Shown piece after piece: positions 24,810 through 33,031 of a DNA stretch of 64,000 nt. Source of the stretch: Chiayiivirga sp. GTDB taxonomy: Bacteria > Pseudomonadota > Gammaproteobacteria > Xanthomonadales > Xanthomonadaceae. The notes beneath the pieces were generated by a model. That model saw nothing but the letters and a program-made list of their open reading frames with translations. It did no database searches and had not been told where the DNA came from. Numbering within the stretch: the stretch's first letter is position 1; each line of letters opens with the position of its first letter. Position numbers and translations under genes: made by a program. The DNA lies in the NCBI GenBank assembly GCA_022647565.1, contig JALCLA010000001.1, positions 496,001 to 560,000 on the forward strand, written 5' to 3'.

Positions 24810-26388
24810 TCACTCGCTTGCGGCGTGATGGTGCGCGTGCAAGATGGCGGTACTCATCGTCAGAGTGACGCCATTCCCACCCCAAGGGGCGAGACGGAAA
24901 CTTCATTACGTTGGGTCCGTAGATGTCGTCGAACGGCCACCAGATAAGTTCCATATGACGCTCCGCGCTGAAGTCGAATGCCCCGCGCAAGCTCGCCTTG
25001 CGCTGGGAAACCGCGCTTGGAGAAATGCCAAGTTGATCGGCCACGTCCGAGCCTTTCCTCCCTTGGTGTAGAAGTCTGGCCATCGATAAGCCGCAGTGCT
25101 GGCCGGCAGCCTTGTTGGTATGTAGCCGATAGCCCTTGGCGGCCTCTCGTAGGTCGTCCCCGCGCTGCGTAGCCTCATCGAGCAGAAATGCCCTACCGTC
25201 ATGGTGGCTATGTGCCAGCGCGTACGCCACTTTTCGAGCGTTCGCATGATAGGCGAGCAGGCTGCGGAAATAGGGCTTTGATGGATCAAAACATGCGCTC
25301 TCATAGGGGCGCCCGCAACAAAAATGGCATGCACTCGTGTGCTCGATTGCTTCTGCTCGATGTGGATCTGTTGGTCGAAGAAATCTTTCCTTGTAGCCAG
25401 CGTCCCTCTCGGCCTCGTCTAGCACCATCGCGTAAGTCCATTCAAATTCGTGGCGCTTGGGCGAGTCGCTCTGATACAGATGCCGGTCGGTGCTTGCATG
25501 GCGCTCGCAATAGCGTCTGCTGCCGGTTCCCGCGACCAGAGGGTCGCGTTCGTTGAGCATCCACTGCGTCAGCTCATCACATAGCTCGCAGAAATAGACG
25601 CGCATGGCGCTTTCGCTATTGCGCTTCCGGCGCTGTTTTTCCTCAATGCGCTGACGTACCAATCCCACGGCGACGAGCAAGGCATCGAGTCCTGATTCAT
25701 TCCAGTAGATCGGTTTGGCGCGGCAATCCTTTTCGCTGTGCTCGAAGAGTTTCTTCCGGTCCGCGCAGTCGGCCGTGTAGTACTCCGCCAACACCAGGCT
25801 CTGCAGCAAATGCTCCAAATCAGCACCGCCATCAATTTCAAGCCACTGGCGCAGCGTGAGCCGCTGAAGCTTCCGTAACACCGCCTCGCCCCCGTTGGGG
25901 TCTCCCGGCGATCCATCGCTGATCGACGATGCAGCTACCGCCGGCAGCCTCTCGAAGATAGGTTGCAGGCAGTCTTCGACAAGCTGCATGTCCGAGCTGC
26001 GCCCTGGGGTTGGCTGGGACGGCTCGGTTTGCTCCAGAAACGCCCGTATGCGTTGCAGCGCGTTCGTGACGACGAAAGAGGCATAGCGATCGCGCATTGC
26101 CAAACGCAGCACGTCTTCTTGTAGTGGAACGACGTGTTCACGCGACAGCTCGCGGTTGAGTTCCGGCCACCAATCTTGATCTGAGCCTTTCTCTCTGGCT
26201 CGACGACGGCGCGCTCCAATGGTGCGCGAAACCCGCATGAGTGCGTCATTCACTCGGAGCAGACCGACAAGTGTATTGATCGCTTCCGCGATCTTGGGGT
26301 CGCAGTCCGCCGCCAGTTCAGGCCAACCGATGTTCCCAAGGCCTGTCGTTGTGTCGATGGAGTGCACGCCTGAAGGATTTCCAGACAT
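24775..26388 (-). CDS. Unknown protein with two cysteine clusters and a C-terminal helix-turn-helix
   Basis: This 537-residue cytoplasmic protein is not recognised. It has CELCDE... followed by YCERH, and CHFCCGRPYESAC, two zinc-finger-like clusters in the middle. Toward the C-terminus is a clear helix-turn-helix (GRKGSDVADQLGISPSAVSQRKASL). The N-terminal third is helical and charged. ATG at 26388 is chosen; a TTG at 26442 would extend into the operator-like repeat. It is divergent from the rep genes across 26389-26458. A DNA-binding regulator or replication/maintenance factor is possible. Confidence 0.7.
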   Translation of the reverse strand: MSGNPSGVHSIDTTTGLGNIGWPELAADCDPKIAEAINTLVGLLRVNDALMRVSRTIGARRRRAREKGSDQDWWPELNRELSREHVVPLQEDVLRLAMRDRYASFVVTNALQRIRAFLEQTEPSQPTPGRSSDMQLVEDCLQPIFERLPAVAASSISDGSPGDPNGGEAVLRKLQRLTLRQWLEIDGGADLEHLLQSLVLAEYYTADCADRKKLFEHSEKDCRAKPIYWNESGLDALLVAVGLVRQRIEEKQRRKRNSESAMRVYFCELCDELTQWMLNERDPLVAGTGSRRYCERHASTDRHLYQSDSPKRHEFEWTYAMVLDEAERDAGYKERFLRPTDPHRAEAIEHTSACHFCCGRPYESACFDPSKPYFRSLLAYHANARKVAYALAHSHHDGRAFLLDEATQRGDDLREAAKGYRLHTNKAAGQHCGLSMARLLHQGRKGSDVADQLGISPSAVSQRKASLRGAFDFSAERHMELIWWPFDDIYGPNVMKFPSRPLGWEWRHSDDEYRHLARAPSRRKRVINDVTSIHRVG

Positions 26389-26426
26389 CGGGTCAGTACG
26401 CCAGAACGAAGGGTAACTAAGTTGAG

Positions 26427-26449
26427 CGCCAACTTCCCACAAGTTGGCG
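26427..26449. promoter_or_regulatory. Perfect inverted repeat in the divergent rep control region
   Basis: CGCCAACTT and AAGTTGGCG are perfect 9-bp arms around CCCAC. A GGTAACTAA element (26412-26420) lies just before it and matches sites near 28314. Placed between divergent genes, this is probably the operator for the small helix-turn-helix protein or the regulator at 24775. Confidence 0.6.
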
Positions 26450-26458
26450 GCCCTACCG

Positions 26459-26689
26459 ATGAATGTACCTCAAGCTTCGCTCAGTCAGTCGATGTTCGAT
26501 CGCTACGGGCCGCTGCTGACCCTGGCGCAACTGGCTCAGATGCTGAACCGCTCGACGGATGGCATGCGCATGGCGCTGCGCGAGGCGAGCCCATACGCCG
26601 AGCGCCTGAACGCGGCCAAGGTACGAATCGGCCGGCGAATCTACTTCCGCACTCCTGATGTCGCGCGGCTTCTGCTGGGCATCGACTGA
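26459..26689 (+). CDS. Small helix-turn-helix DNA-binding protein
   Basis: A 76-residue protein with a MerR/excisionase-like winged helix: LTLAQLAQMLNRSTDGMRMALRE followed by RIGRRIYFRTPDVARLL. It lies 17 bases upstream of the replication initiator gene, the usual place for a small regulator of rep or an excisionase-type factor. ATG at 26459 is chosen over TTG at 26444. Confidence 0.7.
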   Translation: MNVPQASLSQSMFDRYGPLLTLAQLAQMLNRSTDGMRMALREASPYAERLNAAKVRIGRRIYFRTPDVARLLLGID

Positions 26690-26706
26690 ATCGCCGGCAT
26701 CGGCAA

Positions 26707-27651
26707 GTGCGGGTGATCCCGCCATCGCAGGCGCTCGAGCGTGAGCCACCGTGTCTCAGCCGGCGCGAGCGTCGCGCCAAGGCGAACCAGGACAGGTTCA
26801 TTGCCGAGGCCGTGGCGATCGAGGCTCAGTCGGCGCAGGAGGCGGGCGCGCTGGGCTATATGGCCCGCGTGCTGGTACAGGCGACCATGCCGCACAGCGC
26901 GAAAGTCGGCAACGAGTTCTCGCGCACCAACGGCAACCTCCACGTCTCCATCCTCGCGCCATCCGAAGTGGGCCTGCCCTATGGCAGCTATCCGCGCTTG
27001 CTGCTGGCGTGGCTGACCACCGAGGCAGTGCGAACGAAGTCCTCGACGCTCTACCTGGGCGAGAGCCTGTCCGAGTTCATGGGCAAGCTCGGTCTGCTAC
27101 CTACCGGGGGACGCTGGGGCACGATCCCGCGCTTGCGAGACCAGGCGGATCGCCTCTTCAAGTCCTACGTGACGGCCTACGAGACTTCCCGCGATGGTGA
27201 GCGTGGCCGCAGCCGCGGTGGAAACATCATGGTCGCTGACGAATGGGATCTGTGGTGGGACCCAAGGCAGACCTCCGAGCAAGGGGCGCTCTTCCAGTCG
27301 TGGGTGAAGCTCACCGATCGCTTCTTTCAGCAGGTCACGGACAGGCCAGTGCCGATCGACCTCCGTGCGATCCGGGCGCTCAAGAAGTCGCCGCTCGCAC
27401 TCGATCTGTACGCCTGGGCGACCTACCGGATGAGTTATCTCGGGCAGCGAACGGAAATCCCGTGGGAAAGTCTGCAGATGCAATTCGGCGCGGAGTACGC
27501 CGGCAATCCGCAAGGTCGCCGGGACTTCAAGCGGAAGCTCATCGACGCCTTGCGCAAGGTCTCGACGGTCTATCCCGAGCTGCGAGCCAGCCAAGGCGGC
27601 CGCGGCCTGATCCTGTTGCCATCTCGGCCGCACGTCCGTCGATTGGCGTGA
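26707..27651 (+). CDS. repA: Plasmid replication initiator, RepA (RepA_C family)
   Basis: This 314-residue protein resembles plasmid-encoded RepA initiators: an EAVAIEAQSAQEAGALGYMARVLVQATMPHS helical N-terminus, PYGSYPRLLLAWLTTEAVRT, and a C-terminal winged-helix region (LALDLYAWATYRMSYLG... RRDFKRKLIDALRKVSTVYPEL). It binds origin iterons to open DNA. Four iterons and DnaA boxes lie directly downstream. Start is GTG at 26707 (an alternative GTG lies 6 bases on). Its presence shows that the element descends from, or can exist as, a plasmid. Confidence 0.85.
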   Translation: MRVIPPSQALEREPPCLSRRERRAKANQDRFIAEAVAIEAQSAQEAGALGYMARVLVQATMPHSAKVGNEFSRTNGNLHVSILAPSEVGLPYGSYPRLLLAWLTTEAVRTKSSTLYLGESLSEFMGKLGLLPTGGRWGTIPRLRDQADRLFKSYVTAYETSRDGERGRSRGGNIMVADEWDLWWDPRQTSEQGALFQSWVKLTDRFFQQVTDRPVPIDLRAIRALKKSPLALDLYAWATYRMSYLGQRTEIPWESLQMQFGAEYAGNPQGRRDFKRKLIDALRKVSTVYPELRASQGGRGLILLPSRPHVRRLA

Positions 27652-27667
27652 TCGATCAACCACGCTG

Positions 27668-27806
27668 CGCATAAACGGTCATGCGCAGCGGTGGAGAACC
27701 CTGTGGGTTGGGCAACTTATCCACGCATAAACGGTCTTGCTGGACCCCGCTACCTGGCACGAGGCTACGCATAAACGGTCTTGACCTTCACGCATAAACG
27801 GTCATG
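27668..27806 (+). repeat. Four iterons CGCATAAACGGTC
   Basis: Copies start at 27668, 27724, 27768 and 27791. The 13-base core is identical in all four and is followed by ATG (first, fourth) or TTG (second, third). They begin 17 bases after the repA stop and are the likely RepA binding sites. Confidence 0.85.
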
Positions 27807-28291
27807 CCAACACCGCTGAAAGCCAGCTGCGACGCGGCTTCCAGCGGTCCCCCTGTAGTAGCTCCTGTATGTATTACCTGTAGTTGGCGCGCGGAATCTG
27901 TGGACAACTCGGTGGCACGGCGCGTTGGAACCGGAAAGCGCCTGCCCTTCGCCATCCTTGGCTTCGCCCCGGACGGCTTCGCCGCCCGGCCTCGGGCGGG
28001 CATCCATGCCCGCTTGGCGGGCCTGCGGCCCGCGATCGGTCGCTGCGCGGCTCGTTTGTGCGAGGTCAGCGCTGCGCTTCGAGGTGAGCTTCGGTCGCCG
28101 GAGAGGGACGGCTTCAGGGCGCGCCAGCGCGCCGGAGGCGTCGGTCGGCATCTGTACTCAGGGAGAGCACGCCAAAAAGAACTGGCTGGCCTCTGGTGCG
28201 TTCCAACGCGTTCTGGTGTGACGTAGGCGGGGCGGACGTTGGTCGCTTAGGCGCGTTTCGACGCGGTGCTGAAACGTACGCGCAGCCCAAA

Positions 28292-28330
28292 TAGTTACCC
28301 CTAGTTACCTGGAGGTAACTAAAGGTAACT
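28292..28330. promoter_or_regulatory. Palindromic array of TAGTTACC/GGTAACTA sites
   Basis: Two direct TAGTTACC copies (28292, 28302) face GGTAACTA (28314) and GGTAACT (28324). The inner pair makes a perfect 20-bp palindrome (28302-28321) with spacer TGGA. A DnaA-box-like TTGTCCACA follows at 28333. It may be an operator or origin element. Confidence 0.6.
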
Positions 28331-28345
28331 GGTTGTCCACAGCCC

Positions 28346-28477
28346 TCAGCTTCGATGTTTGCCCAGCACCCACCGCTTGAATAGCGTGTTGACGGTGCCT
28401 GCGAGGACCAGCGTGATGAACAGGACGATGACCGTTTCAGCGGTCGGGATCAGATAGACAGCGTTGATCTGGTGCAT
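28346..28477 (-). CDS. Small single-pass membrane protein
   Basis: A 43-residue product with a strong AAGGAGG ribosome-binding site before its ATG at 28477. One transmembrane helix (AETVIVLFITLVLAGTVNTLF) is followed by a basic tail (KRWVLGKHRS). It is the last gene of the mobilisation operon running leftwards from 32802. No family recognised. Confidence 0.65.
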   Translation of the reverse strand: MHQINAVYLIPTAETVIVLFITLVLAGTVNTLFKRWVLGKHRS

Positions 28478-28505
28478 GGCGAGCCTCCTTAGCGGTGGTG
28501 GTGGA

Positions 28506-29129
28506 TTACTGCTCAGCTTCGTCGCGAAGCGTTCGCGCGACATTGGGGATCAGGCGGACCCATTGAGGGCCGACGCGCTCGATGGCTTCCGGGATGGTGT
28601 GGTCCATCGCCTGCAGCCAGTCGAAGCGGTTGAGGGTCATGGCCACGGCAAGCTTTTCGCCGGTGGACTGAACGGACCAGGCGTCGCGGCCGCCATCGCG
28701 TGCATCGCGGGCTTTCGTCAGTAGATGATTCAGCTCGTTGCGATCCGTGGTGCGGGTGTCAGCGCATGGCGATTCGTTGAGGGAGTGAGCTGCGTTCGCG
28801 GACTCGTCGAGCACCTGGTTGAACAGAGCGCGCTCGTCGTTGGTCAGGCTGTCGGCGTCCATACGACCTTCCAGTGCTGCATGAAGACGCACAATTGAGA
28901 ACGGATCGCCGCGGCGATCGGTAACGCCATGCTCAATGACCATGTTCAGCTCGAAGCCCTGCTCGTACGCGGCGGCGGCCACATCTTCCGGGCAAGTGCA
29001 AATGGTAGTCACGCCGACCTGCTCGTCTCCTTTAAGCACACGTCCAATCCACCGTGAGGCGCCCGGCAGCGGGTAGATGCGAAGGCGGCACGAGCCGGGA
29101 TCGATGCCAAGCTGTTTTGTGCGCTTCAA
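28506..29129 (-). CDS. Unknown protein of the mobilisation operon
   Basis: This 207-residue soluble protein starts MKRTKQLGIDPGSCRLRIYPLPG and is acidic in the middle. The TTG start at 29129 overlaps the previous stop (TTGA), consistent with coupling to the gene at 29126. No recognisable domain. The location between mobilisation genes and oriV suggests an accessory or copy-control role. Confidence 0.65.
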   Translation of the reverse strand: MKRTKQLGIDPGSCRLRIYPLPGASRWIGRVLKGDEQVGVTTICTCPEDVAAAAYEQGFELNMVIEHGVTDRRGDPFSIVRLHAALEGRMDADSLTNDERALFNQVLDESANAAHSLNESPCADTRTTDRNELNHLLTKARDARDGGRDAWSVQSTGEKLAVAMTLNRFDWLQAMDHTIPEAIERVGPQWVRLIPNVARTLRDEAEQ

Positions 29130-29710
29130 GGCATGTCCTCGCTTTCCAAGTCAGGTAGTTCAGGGGGCAAGCCGGCACCGAAGTCAGCGAAGAACTCTGC
29201 GCGCTGCTCGTCGGTCATCGCAGCGACGACAGGCGCGATCGCGGAAACCGTGCGGTCTCGGAAGGCTTCCATCGCGTCGAAGGCCGCGCACACTTCGTCC
29301 AGGTGATCTCTCTCGGATACCAGCCAGCCGGCGCGCACCATCGCGAGCACTTGGCTCAAATGCAGGCTGGCTACCGCTGCATGGTTCAGCGAACCAGCCC
29401 AGTCCAATTCGTCCGGCAGAGCTTCCGCTTCGCTGGCGACGGACTTCGGTGTGGTCGAAATCGCGGGCGAAGAAACGGGCGGCGCTGCCGCCGGTGCGAT
29501 CGGCGGTGACACGGCGACCTGCGCGAGCGCGGCGGATGTTGCCAAGACATTCGCCGGCACGCCGGCTGCGCCGTTGGGCGTGCTGTTGGTCGGCAGCGGG
29601 CGTTGCTGCTGCCAGGCTTTCAGATGTTCACCGAGCCGAATCGACCACGCACCGACGTAGGCCGAAAGCTGCGCGAGGACGCGAATTGCCATCACGATGA
29701 AACTGTCCAC
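29126..29710 (-). CDS. Unknown protein with N-terminal hydrophobic segment and proline/alanine linker
   Basis: A 194-residue product with GTG start at 29710, preceded by AGGAGG. Residues 1-20 are hydrophobic (SFIVMAIRVLAQLSAYVGAW), followed by a low-complexity Ala/Pro linker. A helical C-terminal domain comes next (HAAVASLHLSQVLAMVRAGWL... IAPVVAAMTDEQRAEFF). Possibly membrane-anchored. Family unknown. Confidence 0.65.
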   Translation of the reverse strand: MDSFIVMAIRVLAQLSAYVGAWSIRLGEHLKAWQQQRPLPTNSTPNGAAGVPANVLATSAALAQVAVSPPIAPAAAPPVSSPAISTTPKSVASEAEALPDELDWAGSLNHAAVASLHLSQVLAMVRAGWLVSERDHLDEVCAAFDAMEAFRDRTVSAIAPVVAAMTDEQRAEFFADFGAGLPPELPDLESEDMP

Positions 29711-29713
29711 GAG

Positions 29714-29848
29714 CTACCTCCTGATTTGCCGGCGAGCGCGATGGCGGCGCCAGAACCACTCGCCGAACCTGATCGACAGGCGCACCAGATAGGCGAGCGC
29801 AAAAGCCGCCAAGGCGATCAACAGCGTGGAACCGGCCATGATTTCCAT
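29714..29848 (-). CDS. Tiny membrane protein between coupling protein and downstream genes
   Basis: A 44-residue open frame beginning MEIMAGSTLLIALAAFALAY, with one predicted transmembrane helix and a very basic tail (RFGEWFWRRHRARRQIRR). It starts 3 bases after the coupling-protein stop, and its end carries the AGGAGG used by the next gene. Its size would hide it from usual ORF cut-offs. It may assist the coupling protein in the membrane. Confidence 0.6.
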   Translation of the reverse strand: MEIMAGSTLLIALAAFALAYLVRLSIRFGEWFWRRHRARRQIRR

Positions 29849-29851
29849 GCA

Positions 29852-32317
29852 TCAGCGATGGAACGGGTTGGGGTCGGCGAGGCCGGCGTACTCGCGGTCG
29901 GCCAGGTAGTTGATGCGCTCCAGGCTGTAGGGGCGCTCGCCCTGCACCAGCACGATCGGCCGCATCGCGCCTTGCCGCATCACTTCGTCCGGCGTCAGCA
30001 GCGAGCGCGCTGCGAGCTGTTGGCTGCTACTGGTGCCGGAACTGCCTCCGCCTTGGAGCGATGCCGAGGACGAATCGCCGACCGTGCGGAACTCGATGGT
30101 GGTCTGGCCGAGCATGTCCGACACGTACTTGGCCGTCTCAAAATCGGCTGTCCCGAAGAATTGCTTGGCGCTGTTCGCCAGGAAGGTTTGCCATTTCGGG
30201 TAGACGCCCTTGAGCTGCGACAGGTCTTGCACCAGAAGCCAGAACCGGGCGCCGTAGCCGCGCACGAGCGAGATCGCATCCTCAATGGCCTGCATCCGAC
30301 CGAGCTGCGCGAACTCGTCGAGCAAGAACAGGACGTTGAACTGCGGTTTGTCACTGGTGGCGGTGATCGCCGACAGCGCGGCCCCGACCAGGGCGCGCAT
30401 GAACCGCGATTGCGCTGCAAGGCGATCTGGCGGCATGACTACGTAGACCGTCATGGCCTGGCGCTTGAGGTCCGCAAGCTGGAAGTCGGACCGCGACAGC
30501 GCGGCGACGATGCGCGGGTCATCAAGGAAGGCGGTATGTCGCAGTGCCGTCGAATGCACGCCGCTGGCTTCCTTGGAATCCTTCGACAAGAAGCCGTTGG
30601 CGCATCGCGCCGGAATACCGAACGCGAGTTCAGGATCGGCGGACATGTCCGCGAGGTGCGAAAGCAGTGATTCCCGACCGCTGTCCGGTGGCGTTGCGAG
30701 CGGTAGCGTCAGCAGCCGACGCATTTCGCCCAGCGTTCGACGCGCAGGATCGGTAAGGCTGGCGACGTACACCAGCAGGCCCTTGATCAGCTCCTTGGCC
30801 GAGTCGTTGAAGTGGGCCGAATTGTCGTCCTGGTTGGCCCCTGCGATGACCAATGTATCCACCAGCGCCGAGGCCTGACCCACCACATCGGGATTCGCAA
30901 GATCGAGCACCGCTAGCGGATTGAAGGCAGCCGATTGGCCGCCGGAAATGACGCCGAACGGATCGACCAGATAGACCGTATGGCCCATTGCGCGGCGGGC
31001 ACGTGCCGTCACCGCATAGTTCTCGCCTTTAAGGTCGAGCACCAGAGCGGAGCCGGGATATTCGAGCAAGGTCGGAATTACAGCGCCGATGCCTTTACCG
31101 CTGCCGGTTGGTGCGCAGGTCAGCACATGGCCCATGAAGCGCAGGCGAGGGTCGAGGTCAGCGGCTGCACCGGGATACCGCCCGAGAGTGAAACCGTAGG
31201 AATCGGCCGACACCATGCCGCGCTGAAAGAGGCGGCCGGCGTTGATCGCATCGACCAGACCGGCCCAGGCCGCAGAGCCATGAGTGGCGAGCTGCGCCGC
31301 GCCCGGAAAGACGGAATGAAGCTTGTCGCGGAGAGAGACGTACAACACGCCGAAGACAACGAGTGCCAACACGAACGCTGCCCAAGTTGGAATCCCGGTC
31401 ACCAGTTGGATGACACCAGCGCCGAGCTGTGCCAGAAACAACCCCGCCGTGCCGGCACCGAAGGCGATCAACTTGGCGCGTCCCGTCGGCATCATGCGGC
31501 GGAAGACAAATACCGCTAGGCCAACCATGAGAGCGGAGCCCAGCAGAAGATGCCCTAAACCACGGAAGTTCGAGGCGCGTCGCTTCACGCCAGCGATGTA
31601 GCCCTCGTCAGCGGCAGCGGCTTGCGCCGCCGCCTTCTTTTCCTCGTGATCGCGTTGAGCCGCCGGGCCGGCAGCATCGGCGATCATCGCGCGGGCAGCA
31701 TCGTTGGTCAGAATGAGCAGCGATGAGGCGCGTTCGGAGGCAACCAGCAAGACCGCCTGCTGCTCCACGGGTTCGACGTAGGGCTTGGAAATTCGCACCT
31801 CCAACGAAGTGAAGATTTCCGGGAGCGTGTGCGGCACGTCCCAACCCCGTTCGGCGAAGAGCTTCTGCGACCAATTCAGGAAATCGCCGGTCAGGTCGCG
31901 GGCCTCGCCGGGCGGTCGCGTGTAGTCGTTTCCGATACGACGGGCGGAGTCGGCCAAACTCGAAAGCGAAGCTCGCAGTCGTTGCGCGGTGGTCGGGTCA
32001 GCGAAGTTTGAGCCGGGATGCGGAACTGCATTCGTGGCGTCGAGGATGGCGCGCTGCACCGGCTCCCAGCGATACGCAGTCCGGAGCTGATCGCACGAGT
32101 ACATCCGGTAGCGGTGCGACAGGGCTGCGCGCTTGGTGGTGCGTTCTGCTTCGGCGTTGCCTTCGAGCGCCGCATCTCGATCCAATTCGCAGGTCGATGG
32201 GTTGAAGTCCGCGGGAAGAATCGAGCCGGGCAACGAATTTCCGAACACCGTTTTCGGAACACTCGTGAGCGTCGTCAGGCACAGGAAAACAGTGAGAAAG
32301 TAACGGCTAGTTGCCAT
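29852..32317 (-). CDS. VirD4/TraG-type conjugative coupling protein
   Basis: This 821-residue type IV coupling ATPase delivers the relaxase-DNA complex to a transfer channel. Walker A is CAPTGSGKGIGAVIPTLL and Walker B is FLLDEFAQLGRM. The N-terminus looks like a signal peptide (TSRYFLTVFLCLTTL). About 230 residues of presumably periplasmic, Cys-containing sequence follow before three hydrophobic segments (about 255-345). That periplasmic region is much longer than in classical VirD4/TraG. ATG at 32317 overlaps the TraD-like gene by 11 bp. Confidence 0.9.
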   Translation of the reverse strand: MATSRYFLTVFLCLTTLTSVPKTVFGNSLPGSILPADFNPSTCELDRDAALEGNAEAERTTKRAALSHRYRMYSCDQLRTAYRWEPVQRAILDATNAVPHPGSNFADPTTAQRLRASLSSLADSARRIGNDYTRPPGEARDLTGDFLNWSQKLFAERGWDVPHTLPEIFTSLEVRISKPYVEPVEQQAVLLVASERASSLLILTNDAARAMIADAAGPAAQRDHEEKKAAAQAAAADEGYIAGVKRRASNFRGLGHLLLGSALMVGLAVFVFRRMMPTGRAKLIAFGAGTAGLFLAQLGAGVIQLVTGIPTWAAFVLALVVFGVLYVSLRDKLHSVFPGAAQLATHGSAAWAGLVDAINAGRLFQRGMVSADSYGFTLGRYPGAAADLDPRLRFMGHVLTCAPTGSGKGIGAVIPTLLEYPGSALVLDLKGENYAVTARARRAMGHTVYLVDPFGVISGGQSAAFNPLAVLDLANPDVVGQASALVDTLVIAGANQDDNSAHFNDSAKELIKGLLVYVASLTDPARRTLGEMRRLLTLPLATPPDSGRESLLSHLADMSADPELAFGIPARCANGFLSKDSKEASGVHSTALRHTAFLDDPRIVAALSRSDFQLADLKRQAMTVYVVMPPDRLAAQSRFMRALVGAALSAITATSDKPQFNVLFLLDEFAQLGRMQAIEDAISLVRGYGARFWLLVQDLSQLKGVYPKWQTFLANSAKQFFGTADFETAKYVSDMLGQTTIEFRTVGDSSSASLQGGGSSGTSSSQQLAARSLLTPDEVMRQGAMRPIVLVQGERPYSLERINYLADREYAGLADPNPFHR

Positions 32318-32519
32318 CGTCGTCTGCGTCCTTGAAGAGCGAGTCACCAGCGGCTTGAAAGCGCGCTCTGGTGGTTTCCGCATCGGCACCTCGAAGGGCG
32401 CGGGCTGCGAGGGCTAGAGCGCCCAGGACTACCGCGCGTGTTTCGTCACCGAGCCCGGCCTTGATGACTAGACCGCCCAGCTCGATCTTGCGGCGGGTGT
32501 CTTGTTTCCTGGCGTTCAT
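32307..32519 (-). CDS. traD: Conjugal transfer protein TraD (small, Ti/IncQ-type)
   Basis: A 70-residue product beginning MNARKQDTRRKIELGGLVIKAGL, the conserved core of the small TraD proteins encoded beside MOBQ oriT regions. They are thought to be relaxosome accessories. ATG at 32519 is chosen, 23 bases after the TraC-like stop; the much longer upstream frame overlaps TraC and is spurious. Confidence 0.8.
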   Translation of the reverse strand: MNARKQDTRRKIELGGLVIKAGLGDETRAVVLGALALAARALRGADAETTRARFQAAGDSLFKDADDDGN

Positions 32520-32541
32520 CCGGATGCGCGAAAGTTCGCGC

Positions 32542-32802
32542 TCAGTTCTGAGCAGTCGGGCGCGTATCCGAAGCAGAAGGCTTGTCCTTCTTTCCGGTCT
32601 TCGGTTGAAACTTTGCGGCAACGGCCGCGAACTCCTTCGACAGTTGTTCGTCGCCGATATCGAGATCGGCGAGGCCCGCGCGGATTGCGAGCTTGCCGAT
32701 TCGCTCGGCGGCCTGGCTTTCGATCCGAGCCAGATCGTTTTTGATGCGCTCAAGTTCTTCCAGCTTTTCCGACCGCCGTTCGGCGAGTGTCTTGCGTGCC
32801 AT
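32542..32802 (-). CDS. traC: Conjugal transfer protein TraC-like
   Basis: An 86-residue basic/coiled-coil protein (MARKTLAERRSEKLEELERI... GKLAIRAGLADLDIGDEQLSKEF) of the kind encoded next to oriT in Ti-type MOBQ systems. It probably helps relaxosome assembly. The ATG at 32802 is preceded by GGAGGCAATCGC. It is divergent from the relaxase gene across the oriT. Confidence 0.75.
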   Translation of the reverse strand: MARKTLAERRSEKLEELERIKNDLARIESQAAERIGKLAIRAGLADLDIGDEQLSKEFAAVAAKFQPKTGKKDKPSASDTRPTAQN

Positions 32803-32937
32803 GCGATTGCCTCCGTGAGTGCGGAGGCATTGTGGAAGCGCGCGTTTCTCCGTTCCTGACAGGCTTGTCGGCAAATCCTGAAGTGCTGCCGAAACTCCGT
32901 TGACCCTCACGATCGCGCAGCCGAAAGTCCCGAGCGA

Positions 32938-33000
32938 CCAGCAAGGGCGCACTTACGGGTTGGTCTGCGACCAACCCCGTGCGGCCGGGGATACCCCGGC
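32938..33000. other. Origin of transfer (oriT) with Ti/IncQ-type nick region
   Basis: The sequence GCAAGGGCGCACTTAC (32941-32956) matches the MOBQ nick region; its complement contains TAAGTGCGCCCT as in IncQ plasmids. Directly adjacent is a perfect 9-bp inverted repeat GGGTTGGTC-tgc-GACCAACCC (32957-32977), the usual relaxase-binding hairpin. A second perfect inverted repeat CCGGGG-ata-CCCCGG (32985-32999) follows. It sits between divergent traC and the relaxase gene, as expected. Confidence 0.85.
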
Positions 33001-33031
33001 ACCCCTGCGAGAGCTACGCCAAGGGAAGGAC

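Larger units (their letters stand above)
27660..28345. other. Probable replication origin (oriV) region
   Basis: This non-coding stretch after repA contains four direct copies of CGCATAAACGGTC (27668, 27724, 27768, 27791), each followed by ATG or TTG. DnaA-box-like sequences are TTATCCACG (27717-27725), the complement of TTGTCCACA (27899-27907) and TTGTCCACA (28333-28341). The GC-rich middle (about 27930-28230) is full of short imperfect repeats and I see no convincing gene in it. The layout is that of an iteron-controlled origin. Confidence 0.75.

Noticed and set aside
27668-27806. CRISPR-like direct repeats
   Set aside because: Copies are only 13 bases with irregular spacing (23 to 56 bases) and lie beside repA with DnaA boxes, so they are iterons.
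27804-28226. Possible 140-residue protein in the origin region
   Set aside because: It covers GC-rich short repeats between iterons and DnaA boxes, has no ribosome-binding site and no recognisable motif; better explained as origin DNA.
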